Positions 9,816 to 21,599 of a stretch of 64,000 nucleotides of DNA are shown here, one piece after another. The position numbers and the translations under genes are program-made. The notes under the pieces are model-generated. The model saw nothing but the letters and a program-made list of their open reading frames with translations, was not told where the DNA came from and made no database searches. Position 1 is the first letter of the stretch, and every line of letters begins with the position of its first letter. This DNA is from Triticum aestivum (lineage: Eukaryota > Streptophyta > Magnoliopsida > Poales > Poaceae). The stretch spans positions 25,610,197 through 25,674,196 of the forward strand of contig NC_057811.1 in NCBI RefSeq assembly GCF_018294505.1. The letters run 5' to 3'.

Positions 9816-12800
9816 ATGGCGGACAATACCGGCAGAGAGGGAGAAGAGGCCCTGTTCGAGATCATACGCAGCCCTAACAGGCCAGATGATCTGAATGAAG
9901 CAAATGACGGCTCCCAATACTGAACAATACCGGGGAGGGTGATGATAAGATATTTGATCTCGACGACCGAGCTGATGAAGTCATGAACTATGATTATGAT
10001 TATGATGATGCAGACAACGATTATGATGACGAATACAATGTTGATCTTGAAATAACAAAGACTACCGGCGAGGTATATTTATATAAGCAGGCATCTAGTG
10101 ATCATCACATGTTTTTTTTATTTGAAGATATATTAACGAATCGATCTTTCTTCTTTCAGCCCTCCGGATCGAGCAAATTTGCTTCTACAGACAGCAGGAC
10201 AAAGCGCGGCCCGGGCAAAAAGTTGAAGGAGGGTGTAAAGTACAACATCGATTCCATCAAAGCTAGTGGCGAACCCCTCACGCCTAAGAACATTGCGAAC
10301 AAGTTCGTTCGTCAGTGCGGAGTTCTTGTGAAGAACCAACTCCCGAGCTCCATTCAAGAATGGAAAGAGCCAAAAACTAAACGCCCAGATGTTACTTGGG
10401 TCGACAACAGAGCAAAACAAAAGCTTTGGGAATCTCTAATGGAACATTTCACCCTACCAGATTATTTCACTGATGCAGATGTGCAGAAAGTCAAGGACGC
10501 TGCTCTTAAGAAGATGGCAATTGCATTCAACACCCACAAGAAAACTGTATGGGCCAACTACCTCGCTGCAGAAAGGAAGACTCCAGAACTTAAGGGAACA
10601 CTGGAGAAGCAAAGAGAACACTGGCCCGCTTTCATGAAATTCAAGGAATCAGAATTATCTAAGGAACGGTCGAGAAAAAACAAGGCCAATGCCGCAAAAA
10701 AGATGCAGTTCCATCGGCTGGGTCCAGGTGGCTACGCGGTGGCAATGCCTAAGTGGGATAAGTCTGAGCAAGAGATGGAGGATGCAGGGGTCACTCCGGT
10801 TACAAGGAGCTGGCCCCCCAGGTGCAGAACTTGGTTCTATGCGCATGGGGGGCGTTGGACCCGAAGACAGGCCTGGTTTCGGAGAAGGCAAGTCTAAAAG
10901 GAGCAGAACAGAAGTTACTTGACGCAATAGAAGATGCTCGAAAGGGGGTGTTCACGCCCAACAGAGAGAACGACGAGCTTACGCGCGCCCTGGGAAATCC
11001 TGAACACCCAGGAAGAACACGAGGCAAGGGCGTTATTCCCTGGTATGAGGGCTTTTCGGAATGGAACGACGACTACAGGACCCGTGCAAGAAAGAAGATG
11101 GAGGAGGAGAAGAAGAGGAAGCTGGAGGAGGAGCAAAGGAAGCAGGACACGGAACGCCTTCAAGGCCTAGAAGCAAGGCACGCGGACTTGGCACTCAAAT
11201 TCCAGCAGCAGCAGCATCAGATTGACTCACTTAGCCAGGAAAGGGGGTCTCAGCAGCGGCAGCAGCAAGCGGATGATCATCCAGCATTGGATAGCACCGT
11301 CCCATCCATGCCGAGAAGCAGCGTTGGTTCCGTCACGGGCGACGCACTGCTAGATACATACCCTGTGGATGACATCATAGAGAACACTAACTGTGAGCTA
11401 CACTTCAAAATGAAGAACATATCCATGAAGGTGGTGGACGTCGTTGCTTTTACAATTACCCCCGAAGCAACCTTCCATTGCGCCCCGATTCCAGCGGGCT
11501 ATGCTCGTGTCTTGGTTGATGAGGTGGTGGACCCATATTCGGGGCTAGAGCTTGACATTCCTGGAGGTGACGACGAGCACACACTAGGAGAGGCCATACA
11601 TCGTATCATCCTATGGAGAAAGGATCGCATCATCTTTCGAAGTCCACCGACACCGCGTCTGCCGACTCCTCCTCGAAATCCGCCACCATGTCAGCAGACT
11701 CCCGCTCCTCCAAGTCCACGAACGCGTGAGCAGACTCCTGCTTCAAGTCCGGCACAGCGTCAGGCCACTCCTCCTGTTTAAAGTCCGACACTGTGTCAGG
11801 CCACACCTCCTGCTTCAAGTCCGGCACAGCGTCAGGCCACACCTCCTGCTTCAAGTCCGACACCGTGTCAGGCCACACCTCCTGCTTCAAGTCCGACACA
11901 GCGTCAGGCCACTCCTCCTGCTCCAACTAAGCCATGTCAGCCGTCTCCGCCGCCTAAGCAATCGCAGAAGAGACACGCCGCAACTATGGTGGGTAGCGGT
12001 ACGAGTCGAGGTAGTACAGGAAGTACAGGCGGAGACAAGCGATATAAATATGGTCCAAGCAGCCTCGCTCCTCTTCCTCAGAGGCCTTACGACATGACCG
12101 AGGAGCAAAACGATGCAATAGTGCGGGCCGAAGTGGACGCTCATTTTGGACCGAAACCGGCAACGCCGCCGAGAGAGGAAGTGCCTGAGGAAAAGATTGG
12201 CCACTTCATTCGTATGGCTAGACCACCAGCTCCCAAGCCTGTTGACTCAGACTATGAGCGCCAAATTAGGAAGGCACATCGAGCACGACTACAGAAAGAA
12301 GCGAGCTCGAGCTCGAGCCAACAAGCAGCTGTCAAAAAATGCGGGAAAACCGTTCCCCAGCTGGGAGAACAGGCGGCGCAATCGACCCCCCCGCTTGTTG
12401 TGCCAACAACACATGAGAGTACGCGCCCCCAATATTATTGTGGGCAAACCGTTTACGTTCCCGAGCTGGGCGATGTGGTAATAACCGAGGAGCATATAAT
12501 GCAGGCTGAAATGCTCAAGATCACTGTTGGACAACTCCTCGATATCGAGCCCATGTCTCCGCTTAGAGAGAAGGAAATAAAACGGAAATATGTCCGGGGC
12601 CAACCTTTGGTCGAGCTCGAGGAGGTCAAGAACCTCCCAACGAGAATGTATGAATTGCATGATTGGTACATGAAAATTACCAAGATTTCCAATCGAGAGT
12701 CCCTCATGGTGCAAGTCGAGGAAGATCATTACTTCAATAAGAAAGCTCTATCCGTTGAATATTCAGAACTATTTGAGTTATTCAATCAAGATGCACTCGA

Positions 12801-13997
12801 CAAATCTATCGTCAGTTGCTATTGTCTGTATGTGATTTCTTTCTGTAATTTAGGTCTCAAGCTAGCTCTAGTGCTCATTGATTGATCATTAATTACCTAT
12901 AATTATATATCCTCACTATATATTCTTTTCTGTGGTATTATGCAGGATGAAGATGTATGAAATGAAAAAAGCTGGACGCTATGGCATTGGGTTCATTGAC
13001 CCAAATACCGTTAATGAATACACATGGAAATTGGAATGGTGTAGCCAAGATGTAGAGAAAAACATGGTAGAGTTCTTGAAGCGCCTCAATAGCAATGAAG
13101 ATATACTACTTCCTTACAACTTCGAGTGAGTCACACTGTCTTGTACTACAAATTCTGTTTTTGCTTACTAGCTAGATGTTAATAAGTGTATAGGGTTTAG
13201 GATTATAGTTGATTAGTGTTATGCACATGCCCGCTTAATTTATACATGCAAACGTATGCGCATGCAGCTTCCACTGGATCTTATTAGAGATTAAAGTTGA
13301 CAAAGGAAAAGTTGAAGTACTGGACTCACTACTTAAAAAAGATAGTGACTACAGCATCGTGAAGGGGATAGTCGACAGGTTATTTCAATCATTATTAACT
13401 ATATCTCGGCCTATTTAGTTCGTCATTTCCTGATATAAACTATTTTTAATAACCCCTTTATTAATTTTCTTTGCCGGCGGGCAGGGCTTGGGCAAAGTAC
13501 ATCAAGGTGACTCCAGGAAAATGGAACAAAAGCTATGTTGGTATCGACCCAAGGTAAGTAATTAAGTAGTACTAGCTAGCTACCATCTCTTTAATTCTTG
13601 TTTCAATACCATTAATTAATTAACATGCTTGATTAATTATTATCTGATTAAATTCTATTGTCGTAAAGGCCCTGAAGCAGGCGCCGGGGACTGAAGTATG
13701 TGCATACTACGTTTGCGAGAACATTCGCATGATGGCGTCCGAAAAGAGCAGATCTGATAGACAGGACTGGGTACATTTGCCAGAACACTATTCACAAATC
13801 TTACATGATTGTCGATATCTAGTCACACAACTAATACACATGCATATTGATCTCCTTCTTAACAGTTCAAAGAGGTGCGGGACCAGCTCCTACCAGAGGA
13901 GCGCATACGAGCACTTCAAGAGGAAATAGCGGGATTTTTGCTCGACCAGGTCATAGATCCCAAAGGAGAATACTATTACCCGCTACCACCCCCATGA
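9816..13997 (+). pseudogene. CACTA second gene: TNPA-like protein with C-terminal Ulp1-like (C48) domain
   Basis: Seven exons can be followed by phase: 9816-10072, 10160-12827, 12946-13125, 13268-13378, 13485-13553, 13669-13770 and 13866-13997. The N-terminal half is basic, with KNIANKFVRQCGVLVKNQLP, WESLMEHF and NPEHPGRTRGKG, then a Gln/Glu coiled coil and a proline-rich repeat. The C-terminal exons resemble the Ulp1 cysteine protease fold: His in FHWILLEI, Asp in VLDSL, Gln in KQAPG and Cys in EVCAYYVCE, so the catalytic set is visible. Such second genes are known in grass CACTA elements; the protease role is inferred. Lesions: 1-bp loss near 9920, a frameshift near 10850, TAA at 11779, and an awkward phase at exon 6. 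Confidence 0.8.
11734..11925 (+). repeat. 36-bp coding minisatellite (proline-rich linker)
   Basis: About five copies of a 36-bp unit encoding QATPPASSPTPC-like dodecapeptides. The unit is a multiple of three, so copy changes keep frame. One copy carries the TAA at 11779. Confidence 0.85.
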
Positions 13998-14261
13998 ACC
14001 ACTTGTCATCATGCTCCGAAGGCACCAAGGCAACATGTAGGAGAAATTGTATATATATACATGTGTATGTGTGAATAATAAATATATATATATATATATA
14101 TGATCGGTTCTACGAGAAAATATATTTATATATATGCATAACGTGTACAATATGTAGTATCGTAAAATACCAGCAAACAAAAAAGAATCAAATGGAAAAC
14201 ACAAAATTAATGGAAAACACAAAATTAATGGAAAAATAAAAATTAAAACCACCCCCCCCAA

Positions 14262-14470
14262 ACATTTAGTACCAGTTGGTGCTACCAACCGGTACTAATG
14301 GTCTACCAGCACCCGGGCCTGGCTCGTGCCACGTGGTGGCACTTTAGCGCCGGTTCGTGCCGAACCGGTAGTAAGGGGGGGGGCTTTAGTCTCCACTCTT
14401 TAGTGCCCGTTGCAGAACCGGCACTAAAGGCCCTTACGAACCGGCGCTAAAGCCCGATTCTGCACTAGTG
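14262..14470. repeat. Right CACTA subterminal repeats and terminus
   Basis: Inverted pairs (ACCAGTTGGTGCTACCAACCGGT, GCGCCGGTTCGTG with CGAACCGG) precede the CACTAGTG end, mirroring the left end. Confidence 0.8.
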
Positions 14471-14473
14471 AAG

Positions 14474-14567
14474 AATGAGCCAGTGGGGCCGAGCAGAACA
14501 TGGAGCATGTGGCGGGGATGCAGGCTTGCACCCATCCCGTGCACGGTGTCCCGAGCGGAAGCATCGG
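14474..14567. other. Sequence between the CACTA and Harbinger insertions
   Basis: About 95 bases of the original host or repeat DNA. Nothing recognisable. Confidence 0.5.
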
Positions 14568-14570
14568 TTA

Positions 14571-15547
14571 GGCCAACTCCACCATGACCCCAAATTGTCC
14601 GGGGCTGTCCGTTTGGGGTTAAACGGACATACAAGACGTCCCAACGCGCCACCCCATCTGCAAAAAACGCCTGTTTCTGGTCCGGCTCGCCCCATCCCGG
14701 GCGCAAACTTGGTCTGGTTTGGGGTCTAAGACGAACACGCCCGGACTTTTTTGCGTGGTCCTCGTCCGCCCCTGTCCCTTTGCATGTGAGACCTGGCCCG
14801 CTAGTCATTGAAACAAAGGGCCCACCCACCCACCCATCCCCTCTCTCTCCTTCTTTTCTCTCTCTCTCCTCCTTTTCTCTTCCCCGAGGTGGTCCTGCCG
14901 GCGGAGCGGGGCGCAGCGCGGGGAACAGGGCGCGGCGCGGGGCAGCAGGGCGCGGGCGGGCGCGCGGCGCGGGCGGGCGCGCGGCGCAGGCGGGCGGGCG
15001 CGCGGCGCGGGCGGGCGTGGCGCGGGGCGGCAAGGCGCGGGCGTGGCGCAGGCGGGCGAGGAGCGGGGCCGCACGGGGCGCGGGGGAGGGGCGTGGCGCG
15101 TGGCGGGCGGGCACGGCGGGGGCGTGGGCGCGGCGGGGGCGTGGGCGCGGGTCAGCGCGGGGCGCCGGCGGGAGGGCGTGGCGCTTGGCGCGGGGCGGGC
15201 GCAGAGCAACGCGGCGTGGCGCGCGCCGGCCTGTAGGCCGCGGCGAGGGCACGGGCACGGGCTGGTGCGGGGCGCGGAGCAGCGGGTGCGGGCGGCCGCG
15301 AGCGGGCGCGGCGCGCGGCGGTTGGCAAGCCGCGGCGGGGCACGACGGGGGCACGAATAGGTGCAGGACGGAGCTAGAGTGCAAGCTCGCGTGCGGTTGA
15401 GGCGGACATTTTGGGGTCGATCGGTGTGCTGGGCGCCTCCAACTTAACTCGGACATGCATGCTCGTTTTGCCACTAATTGCCACCCCAAACAAACAGAAT
15501 CCAGACAAAAACGGACGTTCGTTTGGAGTCGTGCGGTGGAGTTGGCC
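14571..15547. mobile_element. Non-autonomous PIF/Harbinger-type element, 977 bp
   Basis: The termini are inverted: GGCCAACTCCACC at the left and GGTGGAGTTGGCC at the right, flanked on both sides by TTA (14568-14570 and 15548-15550), the usual Harbinger duplication. The interior has no transposase. Its middle (about 14895-15360) is a run of GCGGGCGGGCGCGCG-type repeats that creates long meaningless open frames on both strands. It is inserted just upstream of the mTERF gene copy. Confidence 0.85.
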
Positions 15548-15734
15548 TTACACCGGATGGATCCATGCAGGGATTGGATGGTAACTAGACCAGCGCACCA
15601 GCCAAGTTGAGTTCATTTGACAATCCCTGTCCGTCCACCACACCACCGGAGACAGACACGCCGCACCCAACGCCACTCGAATTCCCCATCGCCCGCGGCC
15701 GCGGCCGCCGCCGCTGCTCCGCCGTCGCGGCGCC

Positions 15735-16530
15735 ATGCTCCACCTCCGGCAGCGCGCCCTCTCCCATCTCCTCTCCGCCGCACCAGCTCCTTCCACATCC
15801 CCTCTCCTCTCTCTCCACCGCCTACTCTCCGCGGCCGCGGCCGCCATTTCCCCGAACCCTAGATTCGTCGTCGAGGACTACCTCGTCGGCACCTGCGGCC
15901 TCACCCGTGCCCAGGCACTCAAGGCCTCCACCAAGCTCTCCCACCTCAAGTCCCCCGCCAAGCCCGTCGCCGTCATTCCTCGCCGGCCTCGCCTCTCCGG
16001 CGCCGATGTCGCGGCCGTCGTCGCCAAGGATCCGCAGTTCCTCTGCGCCAAAGTGGACAAAACTCTGGCCCCTGTCGCCGTCGGGCTCACCGGCCTCATA
16101 CATCAGCGATGACAAGATCGCTGCCAAAGTGGACTACTTGAAGAAGGCGTTTAGGTGGTCAGATACCGAGGTTGGCATTGCTGTGTCCAAGGGTCCGTTC
16201 TTGCTGAGGAGGTCAAATGACGTGCTGCAGCGTATGTCAGAGTTCCTGATCTGTGAGGTGGGGTTGGAACCGGCGTACATTGCTCATCGCCCCGCTATGC
16301 TCACTCGTAGCCTCGAGGGCCGGCTCAGGCCCCGGTACCATGTTATGAGGTTTCTTAAGGAAAATGGATTGATAAATCATGACAGAGACTACTATACTAT
16401 GGTGGTGGTCAGCGAGAAGGTATTTGTGGAGAAGTTCATATGCCCTCACAAGCAAGCTGCACCACACCTTGCTGAAGACTATGCAGCTGCTTGCACAGGA
16501 CAGGTGCCTGCTACATTCAGATTTACATGA
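15735..16530 (+). pseudogene. mTERF family protein, internally deleted copy
   Basis: mTERF proteins are helical-repeat organellar nucleic-acid-binding factors. The first part (from ATG 15735) has an organelle-targeting-like N-terminus and the grass signature VEDYLVGTCGLTRAQALK, then DVAAVVAKDPQFLCAKV. After LTGLIHQR the frame stops at 16110-16112. The C-terminal part continues in another frame from about 16095 (SDDKIAAKVDYLKKAFRWSD, then EVGLEPAYIAHRPAML and VFVEKFICPHK) to a TGA at 16528-16530. Full-length grass paralogues have several more mTERF motifs between these parts (family knowledge), so roughly half a kilobase was deleted with loss of frame. The gene is single-exon, as usual for this tandem family. 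Confidence 0.82.
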
Positions 16531-16712
16531 ACCAGGAAGCAGGAAAATGGATTGCTAGAGCGCGAGTGGAACTACTATTCAGCAGCCTTGGTGGCAGAAA
16601 ATTTTCATGGGAAAGTTCGTATGTCCTCACAAGGAAGCTGCCCCCACCTCGCCGAAGACTATGCTGCCACTTGTAGGGAAGTGCCTTCTAATTTCAGAAT
16701 TACATGACCAAG
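16531..16712 (+). pseudogene. Tail fragment of a second mTERF copy
   Basis: Immediately after the first stop, a second C-terminal module is readable in shifting frames: GAAAATGGATTGCTAGAGCG (ENGLLERE), then a CCTCACAAGGAAGCTGC segment (PHKEAA), then the ACTATGCTGCC...TTCAGAATTACATGA end. It is a partial tandem duplicate of the last ~55 codons of the preceding gene, broken by small indels. Confidence 0.65.
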
Positions 16713-17426
16713 AATGGGCGATGAGAACTGCATATGGCGCAAAAATGTTTACACTATGTGTAGTGAGCTGGTAATCTCTGTCTGTGTTCATTGCCTGAGT
16801 GGATGTTGGTTGTCTGCTATAGTATGTCAGGTACGTACATGCTAATTTGGCATCGCTAGTCCTGAATAAAACTGATAATTTTATTGTTAGTCCTTGTATG
16901 TCGATCAACCAATCTTGGTGGCTGGGGCCTTGCTATACCACACGTGATTCTCAAGGCTCTGTTAGTTGATGACGCTCTGAAGCTTCCTTCAGTAACAAGT
17001 ACTCCTACTTTTATGACCTGATGTGTGCGGGGGTTTTACTCAGAGAAGCTCCTACTTTTCTCTATCTGAATTTTGCTAGTTTGGTAATCCTTCTCGTATT
17101 GTATGTCCATTACATCATTCAGTAGAGAAGAAAGATACACTGCAATTAACCTGTCCATCCTGATATCATATTGTCATGCATACTGAGAACTAAGAGTGTG
17201 ACATCAGGGCATTCTGCAAATGCTTTCAAATATATTAATTAAGAGTATATCTGCAGGACCTATATGTTTATGTTCTCAATTGCCGTTGCAGCTTTCAATG
17301 CAATCCTGAGTCAAACTATCTTTCAATGAAAAAAGGTTATCATTTTTTGCCATGAAAGATGATGTGAAGTCCCAAAATTGGTTGAACATCTTTTTTCGTG
17401 AGAACAAATCTGGAATTAACGTGTTA
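16713..17426. other. Intergenic DNA downstream of the mTERF copies
   Basis: No coding sequence seen. It contains 16957-17099, which is repeated at 24298-24403 (separate entries). Confidence 0.5.
16957..17099 (+). repeat. Direct duplication, copy 1 (partner 24298-24403)
   Basis: Shares GGGGGTTTTACTCAGAGAAG and TTTGCTAGTTTGGTAATCCT with the downstream copy, plus flanking similarity. This copy holds about 38 extra bases (AAGCTTCC...TTTATG). Its position right after an mTERF tail suggests it is 3' flank of an mTERF tandem unit. Confidence 0.8.
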
Positions 17427-17434
17427 GTCACTGC

Positions 17435-18282
17435 CATGGATTACGAGTCGAACGACTAGTCTAGACTAGTCGCTCGACTAGTCTACGAGTCGCACTCCAG
17501 CTGTCGACTCCTTTTCTCGTGTAGACTACAAATACGAGTCGAGCCGTCGAAGGACTAATCGACGACTAGTCTGGACTAGTCGTGCATCTTGAGTCGTTCG
17601 ACTAAAAAAAAATCCAGGCTTGCTCCAGAGAGAGCAGCCTCAGCTGGGACGAGGCGCCGCCAGCACCCACTGGCCTGCCACTGCCGCCGCCACCCACCGC
17701 TGGGACGGCGGATGGCGCAGCCAAGTGCGGCAGCCGGGCGGAGCTCGTGCTCAGGCGGCGGCCATGGCCGTGACCCGTAGGCGCGCGCGGCCTTGAGACG
17801 AGAGAGGAGGAAGAGAGAGAGAGGGGAGAGGAAAGGAGGAGGCATGGCGGTGGTCGGCGGGCTCGCCGGCGGGAGCGGCTGAGGCCGGCGGAAGGCGGCA
17901 GGAGGCGCGGGTCGCGTGCGCGCGTGCTCTGTGCGTGATGGCGCTGGCGGCGGCGATTGGGTAGATCGAGAGCTAGGGTTCCAGTGGTTGGGGGACTAAG
18001 TAGGCTGGCCACTTGGGCCAAATGGGCCAGCTGGTGGGTGGGGGGCGTGCTGCACGGTGCTGAGCTGGGCTGGGCCTGACAAGTGTTGACTAGCACTGCT
18101 GGTTTTATTATGTATATACTGTAATGTGCTGTACAGTTTACTACATACTACTACGTACTACTACTAGGTATTAGTAGTTGAGTACTACAGTACTATGTCG
18201 ACTAGTCTAGCACTAGTCTAAGACTAGTCCGATTAGTCTATGAGTCTCAACCTCGGAACGACTCGTCGACTCGTAATCCTTG
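17435..18282. mobile_element. Non-autonomous hAT-type element, 848 bp
   Basis: The ends are CATGGATTACGAGTCGA and, inverted, CAAGGATTACGAGTCGA. The perfect 8-bp repeat GTCACTGC flanks it at 17427-17434 and 18283-18290, the duplication length of hAT elements. Both subterminal regions are packed with GACTAGTC/ACGAGTCG palindromes. No transposase is encoded; the GC-rich core (17640-18000) gives only spurious frames. Confidence 0.85.
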
Positions 18283-18290
18283 GTCACTGC

Positions 18291-19481
18291 TCAGGTTGCA
18301 GTTTTGAACTAGTCTGTTGGTTGCTTCCTCTAGTTCTTCTAAGCTGAAACTCTTCATTCTTCCTGCAGTAGCTTTGTTTGTAAGACATTAACTGTTGTGA
18401 AAGCAGGTCATTGTTTACTAGTAGTTTATATCACGTTTTTTTTTTATTTTTCTCTTATATTCTTGGATGGGCTACTGGCTGATACTTTTTCTAGGAGCAT
18501 CTGACGTAAAAACTGAATACTTCAGTAGTTGGCCAGTAGCATTTTGTTGACAGCCTACCCATGTAGCACTACGTAACAGATATTTCAAAGGCCCTTGTAT
18601 TTGTACCGGAGACACAACTTGATGCTTCTATGATACGGTGCTGAAAAACAGAGGGCATTTCATACAATATGAAGCAACTTATGTTAAGGTAATCTTAAAA
18701 AGGGTTATGGCACTACCATGTTAATCTCTGCCATACTGTTAGCTAATTTTATTCAATATTAGCACTATTTGTATAGATTCTCGGGACATCTTTTTCTCTT
18801 GGAATATTTTTCGGAACCATTAGGAACCGCAGATTTTTTAGTCCATCACATTCATGCATTTACCATAGTAAGGTGAATCTTATGTACCATCCTCTGTTTT
18901 ATACTTTGCCATTTTAGATGCTCTTTTAAATTTGCTTTAGTTGTATTGTTTACAAACTCCTCTGAAGACATGTAGACTGGAATTAGAGAAAAGAGAATGA
19001 AAATGTTGAAGACTATATTACCTTACCCAAGAGATGGTCCCAGAGATGATATCTTAACCAAAGCTTGGTCTTAACATTTAAGGTAATGCAATATTTTTTT
19101 TCTCAGTTATACGAATGTCATCTCTTTCGTATACACTTCTCAATTAAATCTCAGTCTAGGCATGCAAGTACTATTTGTCAGATATAGTGTAGTTATAAAA
19201 TCTTACAGAATTTCAAACACAGAAATTGTAGACTTGCTGGTGGTCCTGAAATTAAGAATCAAGTTGTATGAGGCGAGGATGGTGGTACACATTTGTTTAT
19301 TCCTGGTGTTAGGTTGTAGAAATCGGAAGAAATGAGATCTCAGCTGTGTGCATCCATTAACAAAACGGAGAGCTCTGATCTGAAATGAAGATCAGTTGTG
19401 TGTCTCTTCTCTCATGCCTAGTTTAGCTTGTGGGAATTATAGAAATAAGATTAATGCAATGAAGGCGAGGGAAAGGGGTCT
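18291..19481. other. Intergenic DNA, no feature recognised
   Basis: AT-rich, no sustained reading frame, no terminal repeats found by eye. Confidence 0.5.
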
Positions 19482-19860
19482 GTTAAGGAAGAGTAAATAG
19501 CATAAAACTACTACTTTACAGGCTAGGGTTCCAAAAAACTACCACTTTTTAATTTTTCTCAAAAAGCTACTAGTCGCGCGGTCTGCTGTTTTAAAAAACC
19601 CAAACCCGCGGTGACTAGCGATTTAACCGTTTTCCTGACCGCCTGGACCCACCTGTTAGCCCACGTGGCCACGCGTGCTCACGACGCGGCCGTTGACGGC
19701 CGTCAGGCAGGCCGGTTCAGTCGGAACTGGGTAAATACCCCCTCGGTCGGTCGGGCGCACCCTGCTCGCTCACTCTCTCCTGCTCGCTCTCACTCCCCTA
19801 CTCCCACTCCCCTGCTCCAGTACGAGCTCGCCGCCGGTCGCCGTCGACCTCCTTGCCGCA

Positions 19861-21156
19861 ATGCCTTCCTGGAACGACGAGGAAACGAGCTCCGAGGAGG
19901 AGTGCGAGGTCGTCAGCATGGACATGGGACTTATGGTAAGTTTTTCTTTGCCACCTAGGGTTAGGGTTAGGGTTAGGTGCTAGTAGAGCAGCCATGGATG
20001 TTGCTGAGTGTAGTGTTGTTGTCTCTGTGATATTGATCTTGCTGAGGGTGGGGTTTGATTGTAGGATTGAGGTAACACCTAGGGTTCATCTCTGTACAGT
20101 GTTAGGGTTCATGCTAATTTGGGGATTTTACAGTGTTCAGGGTTAATGAACAGTGCAAGTTGATTGTGGTATTGAGTGCAGTGTTCTGTTGGTCATTTTG
20201 GTTGCAGGAGGAACCAAACACCATTGTGGAGCCCCTTTTCTGTGGCCAACTTGAGCTTGCTCAACCCAAGTGCATTCTGCACCAAATGAGGCCTATTAAG
20301 CGTGTTGCTTTTGAAGGCATTGTGACAGGAAGGCGTTTCTATGGTGGCCCAGTCCAGGTTAGATGCCAATTAAGTTTTCTGCTATGGATGTTCACTGATG
20401 TTTGATATGATGCAGCAGTTTGTTACTTTGGAAACTCAATCATGGCATTGTAATAACTTATCATATCTCATTTATTTTATTCATTGTTAGAAATTTCAAG
20501 TTTATCAAGTTAATCATGGAATTGAAATAAGCTACTAGTCCACTTCTAATAACTTATCACAATTACAAATGCAGGAAAATGGTGTGAATTGTGGTGTTGT
20601 AGAGTGGGTTGATGGGCCTTGGCCTCCTGTTCTTCAGAGATGTCTTTCCAAGCTATGAGAAATGTTCCATGAGCAGAACTGTGGAAGGGTACTTGACAAG
20701 GAGAAGTTTGAGAAGGAGTTGGCCAAGCTGAAGTGTGAACATGAAAGGGAGTTGGTCAAGCTTAAGATGAAAAATGACAAGCTTTGCATTGAGTACACCA
20801 AGCTTGTTGATGATGTATCCAAGATGTTTGATTGGCAGGATGGTAGGGTGGACAAGGTGTACCAGAAACAAGTGGAGGAGGAAGAACTTGAGAAGAAGAA
20901 GATGGAGCTAGAGGAGAAAGCTATGTTGGAGGTGCAGATGGAAAAGCTCAAACTTGCAAAAGAGCAGAGGTGCATTTTGCAGAGCCAAGCTGATATCATC
21001 AAGAACACCAGGAAGGCTATGAAGGATGTTGAAGTTGACAGAGATGTTCTTAAGAAGGAGAAGGAAAAGCTTGAGCTTGTTGTTGCTGAGCTGCTGAAAG
21101 ATGGGTATGGCAGCAAGGAGAAGTTAGAGCAAATCAAGGCCATCCTTGAGTCTTGA
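19861..21156 (+). pseudogene. GRF-zinc-finger-like protein with C-terminal coiled coil, one nonsense codon
   Basis: Three exons in phase: 19861-19935, 20208-20357 and 20575-21156, with GTAAG/GTTAG donors and GCAG acceptors. The start is acidic (MPSWNDEETSSEEE). Exons 2 and 3 give the grass GRF-like signature (CGQLELAQPKC, GRRFYGG, NCGVVEWVDGPWPP), in which one expected cysteine after GRRFY is lost. After SKL an in-frame TGA at 20656-20658 stands where related proteins, as I recall them, have Trp (KLWEMFHE). The remaining 165 codons form a Lys/Glu coiled coil. Function unknown; GRF fingers bind nucleic acid in better-known proteins. Carried on a MULE. Confidence 0.65.
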
Positions 21157-21316
21157 AGTTGCTGTGATATGTTGGTGAAGTAAGTACATCCAAGGCCTTT
21201 ATATAAGGATGTGGCCTAACAGTCTGAAGTGGGGTGTACATTTTGGGGGAATGTGAAGTTTAACCTAGTGTTTGGTCATGCATTTGAACTTTAGTTTCTT
21301 ACGTAAGAACCTTATT

Positions 21317-21455
21317 TCCTATGTTGTTAAGTAAGTTGTAATGGATCACCTATGTTGTTAAGTAAGTTGTAATGGATCTCCTATGCTATTAAGTAGTGGA
21401 AATGGATCTCTTATGCTACTAAGTAGTGGAAATGGATCTTGTATGCTATTAAGTG
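21317..21455 (+). repeat. Tandem repeat of about 30 bp, 4-5 copies
   Basis: Units like CTATGTTGTTAAGTAAGTTG plus TAATGGATC repeat in the 3' flank of the GRF-like gene, with the last copies diverging (CTATGCTATTAAGTAGTGG). Confidence 0.8.
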
Positions 21456-21599
21456 TTCAAATTTATCTTCTATCTTTTATATGTTATTTGTTAGCCTACA
21501 TATATTATTTCTATGGGTAATTGGGCTTAGTGGCCCACTAGTCTCTGACCAAATGCAACACTAGGCCTACTAAACCCAACCCCATCCATCTGTCAATAT

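Larger units (their letters stand above)
3363..14470 (+). mobile_element. Complete CACTA (En/Spm-type) DNA transposon, 11.1 kb
   Basis: The left end reads CACTAGTAGAAAAAGGG and the right end TTCTGCACTAGTG, inverted termini of CACTA type. Identical trinucleotides AAG flank it at 3360-3362 and 14471-14473, the 3-bp duplication typical of the superfamily. Hairpin-forming ACCGGT repeats crowd both ends and also an internal cluster. It carries two plus-strand genes: a TNP2-type transposase (4651-7985) and a second gene with a C-terminal Ulp1-like domain (9816-13997). Both carry frameshifts and stops, so the copy is probably non-autonomous, though its termini could still be recognised by a transposase supplied elsewhere. 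It sits in the remnant next to the 1722-2637 LTR. Confidence 0.93.

Noticed and set aside
11630..11926. 98-codon repetitive minus-strand protein
   Set aside because: Antisense shadow of the 36-bp coding minisatellite in the CACTA second gene.
14780..15400. Long open frames on both strands (up to 351 codons)
   Set aside because: They arise from GC-rich simple repeats lacking stop codons inside the Harbinger-type element; composition is Ala/Arg/Pro/Gly only.
19958..19977. TAGGGTTAGGGTTAGGG, telomere-like
   Set aside because: Only about three units, TTAGGG and not the plant TTTAGGG, inside an intron of the GRF-like gene; a chance intronic repeat.
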